Made by a program: the position numbers and the translations under genes
Assembly: GCF_001458595.1 (NCBI RefSeq)
Contig: NZ_LN890328.1
Location: forward strand, 1,580,926 to 1,644,925
Origin: Clostridium neonatale
Lineage (GTDB): Bacteria > Bacillota > Clostridia > Clostridiales > Clostridiaceae
Direction: 5' to 3'
Length of the DNA: 64,000 bases
Shown here: positions 25,910-34,056 of the stretch, in pieces
Numbering within the stretch: the first letter of the stretch is position 1
Layout of the letters: every line of letters begins with the position of its first letter
Notes under the pieces: model-generated
Seen by the model: the letters and a program-made list of their open reading frames with translations, nothing else
What the model was told of the DNA's origin: nothing
Database searches by the model: none

Positions 25910-26687
25910 TAAATAAGGGACGTAGAATCAGAGTTTAGAGGATAACACCCGAAATTCAATATATGATAGGCTCGATTGTAGGGAAATTTCAGCTAAAAAT
26001 TCTAATGGCAGAGGCTGTACCCAAAAATGTTTGCTCCAAAAAGCAAGTGTTTGGACAAACAATTTTAGAACAGCCTCTGCCAAAGAATTTAAAAGCTGAA
26101 ATTTCCAATACAATACTACGCCTATTCATATATTGAATTTCTTTGTTTTTCTCTAAAATCATATATACCCAATTTATTTTAATTATGATTAATGCTTTTT
26201 ATATTCTATGCCTTAAGGTATATCTTCTAATCAATAGAGGTAACTTATGAAATTACCTATAAAAATCACCTTAACCAGCATAGAATAAGCAAATTCGTAA
26301 GAATATATATTCTGATATTTATAAACTGATACCATTTTTTAAATGATAAAATATTAACTTCTTAAATCATTAACATCTATAAACAACTATTCCTTAATTT
26401 AAAAATGTATTTATGTATAGCAACAATAATACCGATACTATGAATTTAGATTAAACAAAGAAATAAAGCTCTTATGTGTGCGGTGTCTTGCATTCAAAAA
26501 TTGAGCTTTAGAATTCTTCATGTAGACTTGTTCCACAATTGTTTGTCCAATTTTACATTGGAGCAAACATTTGTGGGTGCAAGTCTACATGTTTGAATTC
26601 TTAGCTTAATTTTTGTAGCAAGCGAGCACCACATAAGAGCTTTATTTCGGTTATTCACACTAAACTCAGTACGTCCTTTATTTATTT
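25910..26687 (+). repeat. Palindromic repeat element, copy B (778 bp)
   Basis: A full-length copy with ends AAATAAGGGACGTAGAATC and, on the other strand, AAATAAAGGACGTACTGAG. Module 1 (25951-26141) is a 191-bp hairpin with outer arms GAAATTCAATATATGATAGG and CCTATTCATATATTGAATTT and an inner stem around GGCAGAGGCTGT. An AT-rich spacer follows. Module 2 (26459-26648) is the long hairpin shared by copies A-D. Here its loop lacks the 71-nt cassette and holds only a short AATTTTACAT. The element is almost identical to copy C and of equal length between the GACGTA/TACGTC boxes (757 bp). Open frames inside it are palindrome artefacts. Confidence 0.9.
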
Positions 26688-26707
26688 TGTAGAATAACCC
26701 ACATATT

Positions 26708-27277
26708 TCATTTAAAATTTATTTTTGATAATACATAGGTCATGAATCTGTTTAAGGCTATAAAATTTATATAGTATATTGTTAAAATACTGATAACTAC
26801 ACCCAGTATAGCACCAACTAGCACGTCTGATGGATAGTGAACATATAGGTATAATCTAGAAAATGCAATTAATACAGCCACTATAAATGAAATTATCCCC
26901 ATCTTAAAATTTGCATTAGCAATTATTGTTGCAGCAGCAAATGAAGACATTGTATGTCCTGATGGAAAAGAGTAATCACGTGGTTTTGAAATAAGAAGAT
27001 TAATTTTATCATTTACATGACAAGGTCGCATTCTTGCACATAATAACTTTATTATTATATTTCCTATTATAACGCAAAATAATAATGAAAATATTATCAT
27101 TATACCATCATCATGATATTTATTAGTTATCAAAAATGTAAGTGCTACAGCCAGCCATAACATACCACAGTCACCTAACCGTGTGATTATTGGCATTACC
27201 TTATCCATCTTCTCATTTTTTATATTTAATCTTATATATTCTAATATTTTTTCATCTATATTTTGTACAACTCTCAC
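26708..27277 (-). CDS. PAP2-family phosphatase (undecaprenyl-diphosphatase-like)
   Basis: A 189-aa membrane protein with five or six spans. The three PAP2 phosphatase motifs are present: KLLCARMRP (about residues 80-88), PSGH (about 110-113) and SRLYLYVHYPSD (about 145-156). This is the layout of small BcrC/YbjG-type enzymes that dephosphorylate undecaprenyl diphosphate on the outer face of the membrane. Other lipid phosphates are possible substrates. It is a single gene, with repeat element B 20 bp beyond its stop. Confidence 0.88.
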   Translation of the reverse strand: MRVVQNIDEKILEYIRLNIKNEKMDKVMPIITRLGDCGMLWLAVALTFLITNKYHDDGIMIIFSLLFCVIIGNIIIKLLCARMRPCHVNDKINLLISKPRDYSFPSGHTMSSFAAATIIANANFKMGIISFIVAVLIAFSRLYLYVHYPSDVLVGAILGVVISILTIYYINFIALNRFMTYVLSKINFK

Positions 27278-27599
27278 TATAAATCAAATTCCCCAATCTT
27301 CTAATATATTTCTTTTTTATTCTACAATGTTAACATACATTTAGTCTAGTCATATCTTGTTAAAAATATATATTATGATTAATTTATACTTTCATACTAT
27401 ATTTAAATAAGAATTTTTATAAATAATCTACCTTAATTAAATATTAGTTTCTATTTATTCTATCCATTCTTTTTGATAATTAATCTCAAAAATAGATAGA
27501 TAATATATAAAACACAAAACACATCTTAATATTATAATTCTTAAAAATAATTATAACATAAGATGTGTTTTTTTAATAAATTAATGTATTTCTATCATT
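27278..27599 (-). terminator. Intergenic region holding the clpP terminator (27516-27571)
   Basis: AAAACACATCTTA and TAAGATGTGTTTT form a perfect 13-bp stem with a loop of about 30 nt, 30 bp past the clpP stop. The T-run on the right and A-run on the left allow action in both directions. The rest of the gap is AT-rich and presumably carries the PAP2 promoter. Confidence 0.75.
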
Positions 27600-28181
27600 T
27601 CACCTATCAAGTACCTTATCAATCAAGCCATATTCTTTTGCTTCATCTGCTGACATAAAATTATCTCTGTCTGTGTCTGTCTCAATTTGCTCAATGCTTT
27701 TTCCTGTGTTTTCTGATAAAATTCTATTTAATCTTCTTTTATTGCTCAAAAGCCAATCAACCATAATTTTCATATCAGTTGCCTGCCCTTTTGAACCTCC
27801 AGATGGCTGATGTATCATAATGTCTGCATTTTTAAGTGCATATCGCTTTCCTTTTTCTCCACCTGCAAGTAGAAATGCTCCCATACTGGCTGCCATACCA
27901 ACACAGATAGTTGAAACATCACATTTTATATACTTCATTGTATCATAAATTGCAAATCCAGCTGTTACTGATCCTCCTGGACTGTTTATATATAAATGTA
28001 TATCTTTATCTGGATCTTGTGATTCTAAATATAAAAGCTGCGCAACTATTAAATTTGCAATATCATCATTAACTTCTCCACCTAAAAATATTATTCTATC
28101 ATTTAAAAGCTTAGAATAAATGTCATAACTTCGTTCTCCTCTGCTTGTTTGTTCAACTACATATGGTATTAAACTGCTCAT
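27600..28181 (-). CDS. clpP: ATP-dependent Clp protease proteolytic subunit ClpP (stand-alone copy)
   Basis: A 193-aa serine peptidase of normal ClpP length. The catalytic triad is visible: Ser in GMAASMGAF (about residue 97), His in DIMIHQP (about 122) and Asp in TDRDNF (about 171). The N-terminal axial loop and [13 protein letters not shown] oxyanion region are intact. It forms tetradecameric barrels with Clp ATPases. No clpX or lon follows, unlike the canonical clostridial clpP-clpX-lon cluster, so this may be a second paralogue. The neighbours are an AraC regulator upstream and PAP2 downstream. Confidence 0.92.
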   Translation of the reverse strand: MSSLIPYVVEQTSRGERSYDIYSKLLNDRIIFLGGEVNDDIANLIVAQLLYLESQDPDKDIHLYINSPGGSVTAGFAIYDTMKYIKCDVSTICVGMAASMGAFLLAGGEKGKRYALKNADIMIHQPSGGSKGQATDMKIMVDWLLSNKRRLNRILSENTGKSIEQIETDTDRDNFMSADEAKEYGLIDKVLDR

Positions 28182-28216
28182 GTTATACCTCCAAAAAATA
28201 TATTAAACCTTAAAAG

Positions 28217-28690
28217 TTAAGCTGCCATTTTAAGAGAATCTGATTTATATGGACCATTTTTTCTAATAATCTTGTTATCATATAAATTTTCATGTGATTT
28301 ATATTGATTTTCATAATAATTAAATACTTCTTCAATATCAATACTTAATTGTTTAGGTTCAAAATTCTTTTTAATTCTATACATCTGTGGTGAGCTTTTA
28401 TACATTTTTTTAAAGGCCAATGTAAAAGCTTGTTGACTTTCATATCCGGAAATTAATGCTATATCAATAATCGACTCATCAGTATAAACCAGTTTTCTTG
28501 CTGCTTCTGTAAGTCTTCTCTTTTGAATATATTTATGGATTGTTTCACCAACTATTTTTGAAAAAATTCTATGCAGATGAAATTTTGAATATCCAGCTTT
28601 TTCTGCTATTTTATCTAAGTTTAATTCATCATTAAGATTTTCTTCTATATAGTCAACAACTTTTTTTATTGTTTCCAACTCAAAATTCAT
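28217..28690 (-). CDS. AraC-family transcriptional regulator
   Basis: A 157-aa protein from ATG 28690, which has AAGGAG 8 nt upstream; an in-frame ATG at 28726 lies before that site. Two HTH motifs fill residues about 5-105: LDKIAEKAGYSKFHLHRIFSKIVGE, and IIDIALISGYESQQAFTLAFKK with SPQMYR. The remaining ~50 residues are short and lack the GyrI-like ligand domain that often follows this kind of N-terminal HTH, so this is a short form of the family or a shortened gene. It is 35 bp upstream of clpP on the same strand and could be co-transcribed with it. Confidence 0.88.
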   Translation of the reverse strand: MNFELETIKKVVDYIEENLNDELNLDKIAEKAGYSKFHLHRIFSKIVGETIHKYIQKRRLTEAARKLVYTDESIIDIALISGYESQQAFTLAFKKMYKSSPQMYRIKKNFEPKQLSIDIEEVFNYYENQYKSHENLYDNKIIRKNGPYKSDSLKMAA

Positions 28691-28915
28691 GTATTCCACT
28701 CCTTCCATATATTTAATTATATCCATATGTATAATTGAAGTTTTAATGTATATTGCTATTTTTAAGTTTTGATGCTTTTTTAAGAAATATTCAAAATATA
28801 GTTAATTTTAAATATTCTTAAAAAGTTCAAAATTTCATAAAAGCTTGTTTTATAAAATAATTTTTAAGAAAATTTTCCAATACTCAATTTTTAATTATTT
28901 AAAATTACTCATCTT

Positions 28916-29662
28916 TTAGATATACATGTTAACTCCATTTTCTTTAAGATAATTATGATATATTTTATAAAATGGCATTACTTCTGCAACTCTTCTCCAA
29001 AAATCTTTAGAATGATTTCTAAAATCCATATGACACATTTCATGAACAACTATATAATCTATAACTTCAAGTGGAGCCATGCTTATTCTCCAGTTAAAGA
29101 ATATTTCATTTTTAATATTAATACTTGCCCAACGTCTCTTTTGCTCCTTAACCTTTATACCAGCTACTTTATCTGTAAATTTATATGAATATAAATCAAT
29201 TCTTTGAGCAACAATTTCAAACGTTTTTTCTCTGTACCATTTTTCTAAAGTTTTTCTTAAAATTTCTTCATTATATGTATTTGTTTTAATTTCAAAATAA
29301 AAACACTCATTTTCTTTTTTATTAATATTTTCAGAATTATTGCTTTTTATATCAATTTCCACTTTTTTAAATTTTTCATCATAAATAAGTTTTATTGGAC
29401 ATTCTCTTCCTAAATACATAAATGTGCTATTATCTTTAAATTCACGCTTTATAATTTTACTTTCTGATTCTTTTATTTCATTTTTTTTAGTTATTATCCA
29501 ATCTGCCTTTTTTAAAACAAACTCTAAAATATATTCTTTATTTAATTTCATTGGTGATATTACCTTAACATCACCATTCTTTTCTATTCTAATACAAAGG
29601 CTTTTTCTTTTTCTCCGTATTAATTCAAATTCTATAATTTCATTTTTAAATTTTATATTCAT
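28916..29662 (-). CDS. YgjP/M48-type metallopeptidase (DUF45)
   Basis: A 248-aa soluble protein. The zinc-binding motif HEMCH with a third ligand in the downstream HSKDFWRRV segment, and the upstream WGSCS-equivalent RRWASINIKNEIFFNWR, place it in the YgjP-like/WLM family. Known members are predicted zinc peptidases, some linked to restriction or repair islands, but no such genes are near. It has its own promoter and is separated from AraC by 225 bp of AT-rich DNA with no gene. Confidence 0.88.
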   Translation of the reverse strand: MNIKFKNEIIEFELIRRKRKSLCIRIEKNGDVKVISPMKLNKEYILEFVLKKADWIITKKNEIKESESKIIKREFKDNSTFMYLGRECPIKLIYDEKFKKVEIDIKSNNSENINKKENECFYFEIKTNTYNEEILRKTLEKWYREKTFEIVAQRIDLYSYKFTDKVAGIKVKEQKRRWASINIKNEIFFNWRISMAPLEVIDYIVVHEMCHMDFRNHSKDFWRRVAEVMPFYKIYHNYLKENGVNMYI

Positions 29663-29870
29663 TTTTAATATCGCTCCTAAATTTAAGCTTTATAATAATT
29701 ATATCATGGCTATAAATTTTCATAAAATGTGAACCTATCTAAAAATTTCATAATTATATTCAATTATGAATATTATTCTAAATCTAATCCCCTATAAAAG
29801 TATAATAAATATTATTTTTTCCAAAAAAATTCACTAACTACTTTTACTTAAAGTATGTTATACTATAACA

Positions 29871-30039
29871 GGCTTTTAAAAATTAAAATCTTTCATATGT
29901 AAAAGTATGGGCCACTTATTCAAACTTTTTACATATACACTTATAGCATTTAAATTTTACAAAAGCTAAAAATCAAAATTATACGAGATTTAAATTTTAC
30001 AAAAAAACTAGATTATCTAATAGATAGTCTAGTTTTTTT
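29871..30039 (+). ncRNA. Candidate stand-alone small RNA (~169 nt)
   Basis: An extended -10 promoter TGTTATACT (29856-29864) predicts transcription from about 29871. A hairpin with arms ATATGTAAAAGT and ACTTTTTACATAT follows (29896-29935). The 17-base segment ATTTAAATTTTACAAAA occurs twice (near 29948 and 29989). A strong terminator with arms ACTAGATTATCT and AGATAGTCTAGT (30007-30033) then leads into seven Ts. No reading frame with a ribosome site lies inside. The next gene starts nearly 200 bp later, so it is not an obvious leader. The rest of the 29663-30231 gap is AT-rich and shows nothing else. Confidence 0.55.
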
Positions 30040-30231
30040 GATTTAAATTAAAAGAATATTCATCTAATTCAAACTTACTTCATATTATAAATTAAGATAC
30101 TTTTTATATGTGTTGTTTTAATATAATAAAATTATCAAATAATATAAATTAATTATCTTAATCATGTAATAAATAAAATTGCTCACAATCATATCTTAAG
30201 CTTTCTAAATTTAATAAAGGAGTTGATTGTT

Positions 30232-30804
30232 ATGGGTTCTGTAATGAAAGTTAAACCCCTTGGCACTGCTTTTGTAGATAGCAGTCATGCTACTGAGAAT
30301 TTTTCTGATTTAAAAAAGACACTTGCTGGAAGTTTTCATGAGACACCTTCTAATCTAATAATGTACAAGACATTATTAACATTTGATTTATCTATGGTTT
30401 ATTTTCCAATTGAATTTGCTCATTTATGTTTATATGTAAAGGATATAAACACTGATTCAAGTTATTATTCAAATAATAACTTATGTTTCTACAAAAACAT
30501 GAATCCTTTCGATATAAATACAGTTACATGGAATACTACACCTGAAACTTCTGATGTAAATCAAGTTTTAGTAGATGAAAATAGTGTTGGAAGCTATATA
30601 AAAATAGATGTATCACGATTTGTTAATAGCTGGATAGATACAGGTAATAATTATGGAATGACAATTGAATCCCATAATTACTATACATCATTAATAAAAT
30701 TTGCTTCTTTAAGCTCAAATAATCCACCTTGGCTTCTTGTTCAATATAAAGATAGTACCTATTCATACACCCAACCAAATAATAAATATCATAGCAATAG
30801 ATAG
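30232..30804 (+). CDS. DNRLRE-domain protein
   Basis: A 190-aa protein. The start is ATG 30232, with AAAGGAG 9 nt upstream; the TTG at 30223 abuts that site. The whole length matches a DNRLRE/CBM-like beta-sandwich: LLTFDLSMVYFPIEFAHLCLYV, TVTWNTTPE, VSRFVNSWIDTGNNYGMTIE. Such domains normally sit in large secreted proteins. Here the domain stands alone without a signal peptide, as in small clostridial versions whose function is unknown, although spore-surface roles have been suggested for similar proteins. Repeat element C begins 22 bp after the stop. Confidence 0.82.
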   Translation: MGSVMKVKPLGTAFVDSSHATENFSDLKKTLAGSFHETPSNLIMYKTLLTFDLSMVYFPIEFAHLCLYVKDINTDSSYYSNNNLCFYKNMNPFDINTVTWNTTPETSDVNQVLVDENSVGSYIKIDVSRFVNSWIDTGNNYGMTIESHNYYTSLIKFASLSSNNPPWLLVQYKDSTYSYTQPNNKYHSNR

Positions 30805-30826
30805 TCTAACTTGAACATCCCAACAT

Positions 30827-31597
30827 AAATAAGGGACGTAGAATCAGAGTTTTGTGGATAACAACCGAAATTCAATATATGATAGGCTCGATTGTAGGGA
30901 AATTTCAGCTAAAACTTCTAATGGCAGAGGCTGCACCCAAAAATGTTTGCTCCAAAAAACAAGTTTTTGGACAAACAATTTTGGAACAGCCTCTGCCAAA
31001 GAATTTAAAAGCTGAAATTTCCAATACAATACTAGGCCTATTCATATATTGAATTTCTTTGTTTTTCTCTAAAATCATATATACCCAATTTATTTTAATT
31101 ATGATTAATGCTTTTTATATTCTATGCCTTAAGGTATATCTTCTAATCAATGGAGGTAACTTATGAAATTACCTATAAAAATCACCTTAACCAGCATAGA
31201 ATAAGCAAATTCGTAAGAATATATATTCTGATATTTATAAACTGATACCATTTTTTAAATGATAAAATATTAACTTCTTAAATCATTAACATCTATAAAC
31301 AACTATTCCTTAATTTAAAAATGTATTTATGTATAGCAACAATAATACCGATACTCTGAATTTAGATTAAACAAAGAAATAAAGCTCTTATGTGTGCGGT
31401 GTCTTGCATTCAAAAATTGAGCTTTAGAATTCTTCATGTAGACTTGTTCCACAATTGTTTGTCCAATTTTACATTGGAGCAAACATTTGTGGGTGCAAGT
31501 CTACATGTTTGAATTCTTAGCTTAATTTTTGTAGCAAGCGAGCACCACATAAGAGCTTTATTTCGGTTATTCACACTAAACTCAGTACGTCTTTTAT
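30827..31597 (+). repeat. Palindromic repeat element, copy C (771 bp)
   Basis: Near-identical to copy B, with 757 bp between the outer GACGTA and TACGTC boxes in both. Module 1 hairpin is at 30867-31057 and module 2 hairpin at 31376-31564. The loop again lacks the 71-nt cassette. The right end merges with the stop codon of the Tet-family gene. Together with B it forms a pair of direct repeats about 4.9 kb apart. Confidence 0.9.
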
Positions 31598-33598
31598 TTA
31601 TTCTATGATACAGTGCATCTTTTTATCGGCTTCATCCCAAGGCACAGCATAACCAGCACCATGAGAACAAAAAACAGAATTAGATGTATATTCCTTATCT
31701 GAATTTTTATCATAAGATATTTCTTCTATTACTTCTTCAATATTATGGCAAATATCATATCCATCATAAATATAATTTATACTGCCTTTTCCTTTTGTGT
31801 ATGCTATAACCTCTAAATAATAATCCATGAAGGTTGATACAGGGCCTCTCCCTTCTATAATTACCTTATCTTCATAAGTTTTAGGTGCATAAAATTCACC
31901 ACTTAATTTTTGAATGTCAGCAATTGCCCTTCCCATATACTCTAATGGTATTTCTAATATGAACTTATAATATGGTTCAAGGAGAATATTTTCTGCTTTT
32001 TCTAAACCTTGCCTTATAGCCCTATATGTTGCTTCTCTAAAATCTCCACCACAAGTATGCTTCAAATGTGCACGACCATTTATTAATGTTATTTTAATAT
32101 CTGTAATTGGAGATCCTGTTAAAATACCTTTATGATTTCTTTCAAAAACATGTGTCTTAATTAAATTTTGATGTCCTATATTTAAATTATCTACATGACA
32201 TTTACTTTCAAATGTTATTTTACTATTTCTTTCTGCTGGCTGTATTTTAAAATGAACTTCTGCATAATGTCTAAGAGGTTCAAAATGACCACTTCCAATA
32301 ACTTCTGTGTTTATGGTTTCTTTATATAATATTTTACATGGACCAAACTCAACATCTATATTGAACCTGCTAGCCATTAACTCTTTAAGAACTTCAAGCT
32401 GTATTTTTCCCATTATATGAACTTGTATTTCTTTAAGAAGTTCACTATATTCTACATTAAGTGCAGGATCTTCACCTTCTAATATTCTAAAAAACTTAAG
32501 CACATCTTTAGGATTTAAAGTTTCATCAAATAGAACTTTAGATTTTAATGTCGGTACCATTAAGTAATTTACTTTTCCTTTAAATTCACCAATTTTATCT
32601 CCTGGTATAGCATTACTTAAACCTGTTAACGTAAAAATGTCTCCAGCTTTTATTATATCTACTGGCTTAAATTTATTTCCATTATAAATCTTTATGTTAT
32701 TTACCTTTTCTTCAATTATTTCATCATCATTAGATTTGTTTGAAATATAAGAAATTTCATCTTTAACTTTTAAACTTCCTTTTATACACTTAATAAAAGT
32801 ATTTCTTGTATTATTAGAATCATATCTTACTTTATAAACAACTCCAGAGAATTTTTCATTTTCATACTCATCATAATTTGTTATTGAAAGTTTATCTATT
32901 GCATATAAAAATTCTTCTATGCCTTCATTATTTAAGGCTGATCCTCCAAAAGCTAAGAATACTCTTCTATCTTTTATAAGTTCTTTTAATTCTTTCTCAT
33001 AAATATTATTATCATATTCACCATTTAAATATTTCTCTAAAAGTTCTTCATCCTGCTCACTTATAAATTCAATTAATTCTTCATTAAAATTAATGTATTT
33101 ACCATTATCATGCGTTATATCTATATCTTCTTTAGCTATAAAAAAGATATCCTTAGATAATTCTCTATGTATATCTTTTATGATACGTTCTTTATCATAT
33201 CCTGCTCTATCCATTTTATTTATAAATATAAAAGTAGGAACATTATTTTTTTCTAGCAGATTCCAAACAGTTTTAGTATGCCCCTGAATTCCTTCAACAC
33301 CACTTAAAATAATCACTGCATAATCCATAACATTTATTGACCTTTCCATTTCACAAGAAAAATCAATATGGCCTGGAGTATCAATAAGATAATATGTTGA
33401 ATCATTTAAATTAAAAATTGCTTGCTCTGAAAAAACAGTTATTCCTCTTTCTTTTTCAATTTCATGGTTATCTAAAAATGAATTTTTATGATCAACTCTG
33501 CCTTTATTTCTAATGCTTTTTGTAAGATATAGTACCTGCTCACAAAATGTAGTTTTACCGGCATCTACATGTGCTAAAATTCCTATTGTCTTTTTCAT
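31598..33598 (-). CDS. Tet(M)/Tet(O)-family translational GTPase (ribosomal protection type)
   Basis: A 666-aa EF-G-like GTPase. The GTP-binding motifs are AHVDAGKTT (residues 9-17), DTPGHIDF and NKMDRAG. The domain order of ribosomal protection proteins follows, with the C-terminal SGEFYAPKTYEDKVIIEGRGPVS region. The N terminus (SIRNKGRVDHKNSFLDNHEIEKERGITVF) is closest in memory to TetB(P)-like clostridial proteins. Such proteins release tetracycline from the ribosome; many chromosomal members are of uncertain activity. A GAGGAG site precedes the ATG. Structured sequence F2 lies 84 bp upstream and element C touches the stop. No mobile genes are near, and base composition matches the surroundings. 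Confidence 0.92.
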   Translation of the reverse strand: MKKTIGILAHVDAGKTTFCEQVLYLTKSIRNKGRVDHKNSFLDNHEIEKERGITVFSEQAIFNLNDSTYYLIDTPGHIDFSCEMERSINVMDYAVIILSGVEGIQGHTKTVWNLLEKNNVPTFIFINKMDRAGYDKERIIKDIHRELSKDIFFIAKEDIDITHDNGKYINFNEELIEFISEQDEELLEKYLNGEYDNNIYEKELKELIKDRRVFLAFGGSALNNEGIEEFLYAIDKLSITNYDEYENEKFSGVVYKVRYDSNNTRNTFIKCIKGSLKVKDEISYISNKSNDDEIIEEKVNNIKIYNGNKFKPVDIIKAGDIFTLTGLSNAIPGDKIGEFKGKVNYLMVPTLKSKVLFDETLNPKDVLKFFRILEGEDPALNVEYSELLKEIQVHIMGKIQLEVLKELMASRFNIDVEFGPCKILYKETINTEVIGSGHFEPLRHYAEVHFKIQPAERNSKITFESKCHVDNLNIGHQNLIKTHVFERNHKGILTGSPITDIKITLINGRAHLKHTCGGDFREATYRAIRQGLEKAENILLEPYYKFILEIPLEYMGRAIADIQKLSGEFYAPKTYEDKVIIEGRGPVSTFMDYYLEVIAYTKGKGSINYIYDGYDICHNIEEVIEEISYDKNSDKEYTSNSVFCSHGAGYAVPWDEADKKMHCIIE

Positions 33599-33681
33599 AA
33601 AAATCTCCTCTTTAAGTTATGTTTAAAATCTTTATTTTTAGTATATCATATTTCAAATTATTTTCTTCTACATTCTAATTT

Positions 33682-33857
33682 CTAAAGAATAAAAAAATTG
33701 CCAAGGCGACTATGCCATAATCTATTTATAAAAAATGAACTAAATAGAATACAATAACTTAAATTCAAGAAAATCCTTTAGCCGTCGATTTTTTAGCGCA
33801 TTCTGGATTTTCTGAGCTTGCCGAAGAAAAGGCCAGGCGCATATAATTTATTTTTTA
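33682..33857 (-). ncRNA. Structured repeat RNA candidate, copy F2
   Basis: Second copy of the F1 sequence. The stretch read leftward from 33856 to about 33780 differs from F1 at one position, including the GCGC/CTGG hairpin and AATCGACGGCT. The last 20 nt (AGTCGCCTTGGC then U-run) are also kept. The middle ~65 nt are unrelated but contain their own hairpin (CTATTTA with TAAATAG). The flank CTAAAGAATAAAAAA matches an inverted repeat seen at the F1 locus. It precedes the Tet-family gene on the same strand, so a leader or attenuator role is possible. I see no strong promoter directly upstream, unlike F1. Confidence 0.6.
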
Positions 33858-33945
33858 ACGTATTGAACTATATAAGTTACAGAAAAGCTCTATTCTTAAG
33901 GCTTTCTCTATGATAAAAATTTTATATTTTCCTATATGTTAAAAA

Positions 33946-33969
33946 GATGCCTCATCATCTTGAGGCATC
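33946..33969 (-). terminator. Terminator after the chemoreceptor gene
   Basis: GATGCCTCA and TGAGGCATC form a perfect 9-bp stem around 6 nt, followed leftward by TTTTTAACA. It is about 90 bp past the stop of the chemoreceptor gene. Confidence 0.85.
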
Positions 33970-34056
33970 TAGGGGAAATAAATATTTAAAGGGTATTATG
34001 AAGTTTAGTTATGAGATAATTAATATAATATATTATAAAATTTAACTATAAAATAA

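Noticed and set aside
25928..26113. 61-aa frame on the minus strand, repeated at 30844-31029 (and a 66-aa frame on the other strand)
   Set aside because: They lie inside the 191-bp hairpin module of elements B and C, have no ribosome site, and arise because the DNA is palindromic.
28217..28690. Frameshifted or truncated AraC gene
   Set aside because: The short C terminus could suggest truncation, but the downstream sequence shows no in-frame continuation with GyrI-like motifs, and short forms occur in the family.
31598..33598. Acquired tetracycline-resistance cassette
   Set aside because: No integrase, transposase or conjugation gene is near, and codon and base use match the neighbours; a resident family member is more likely.
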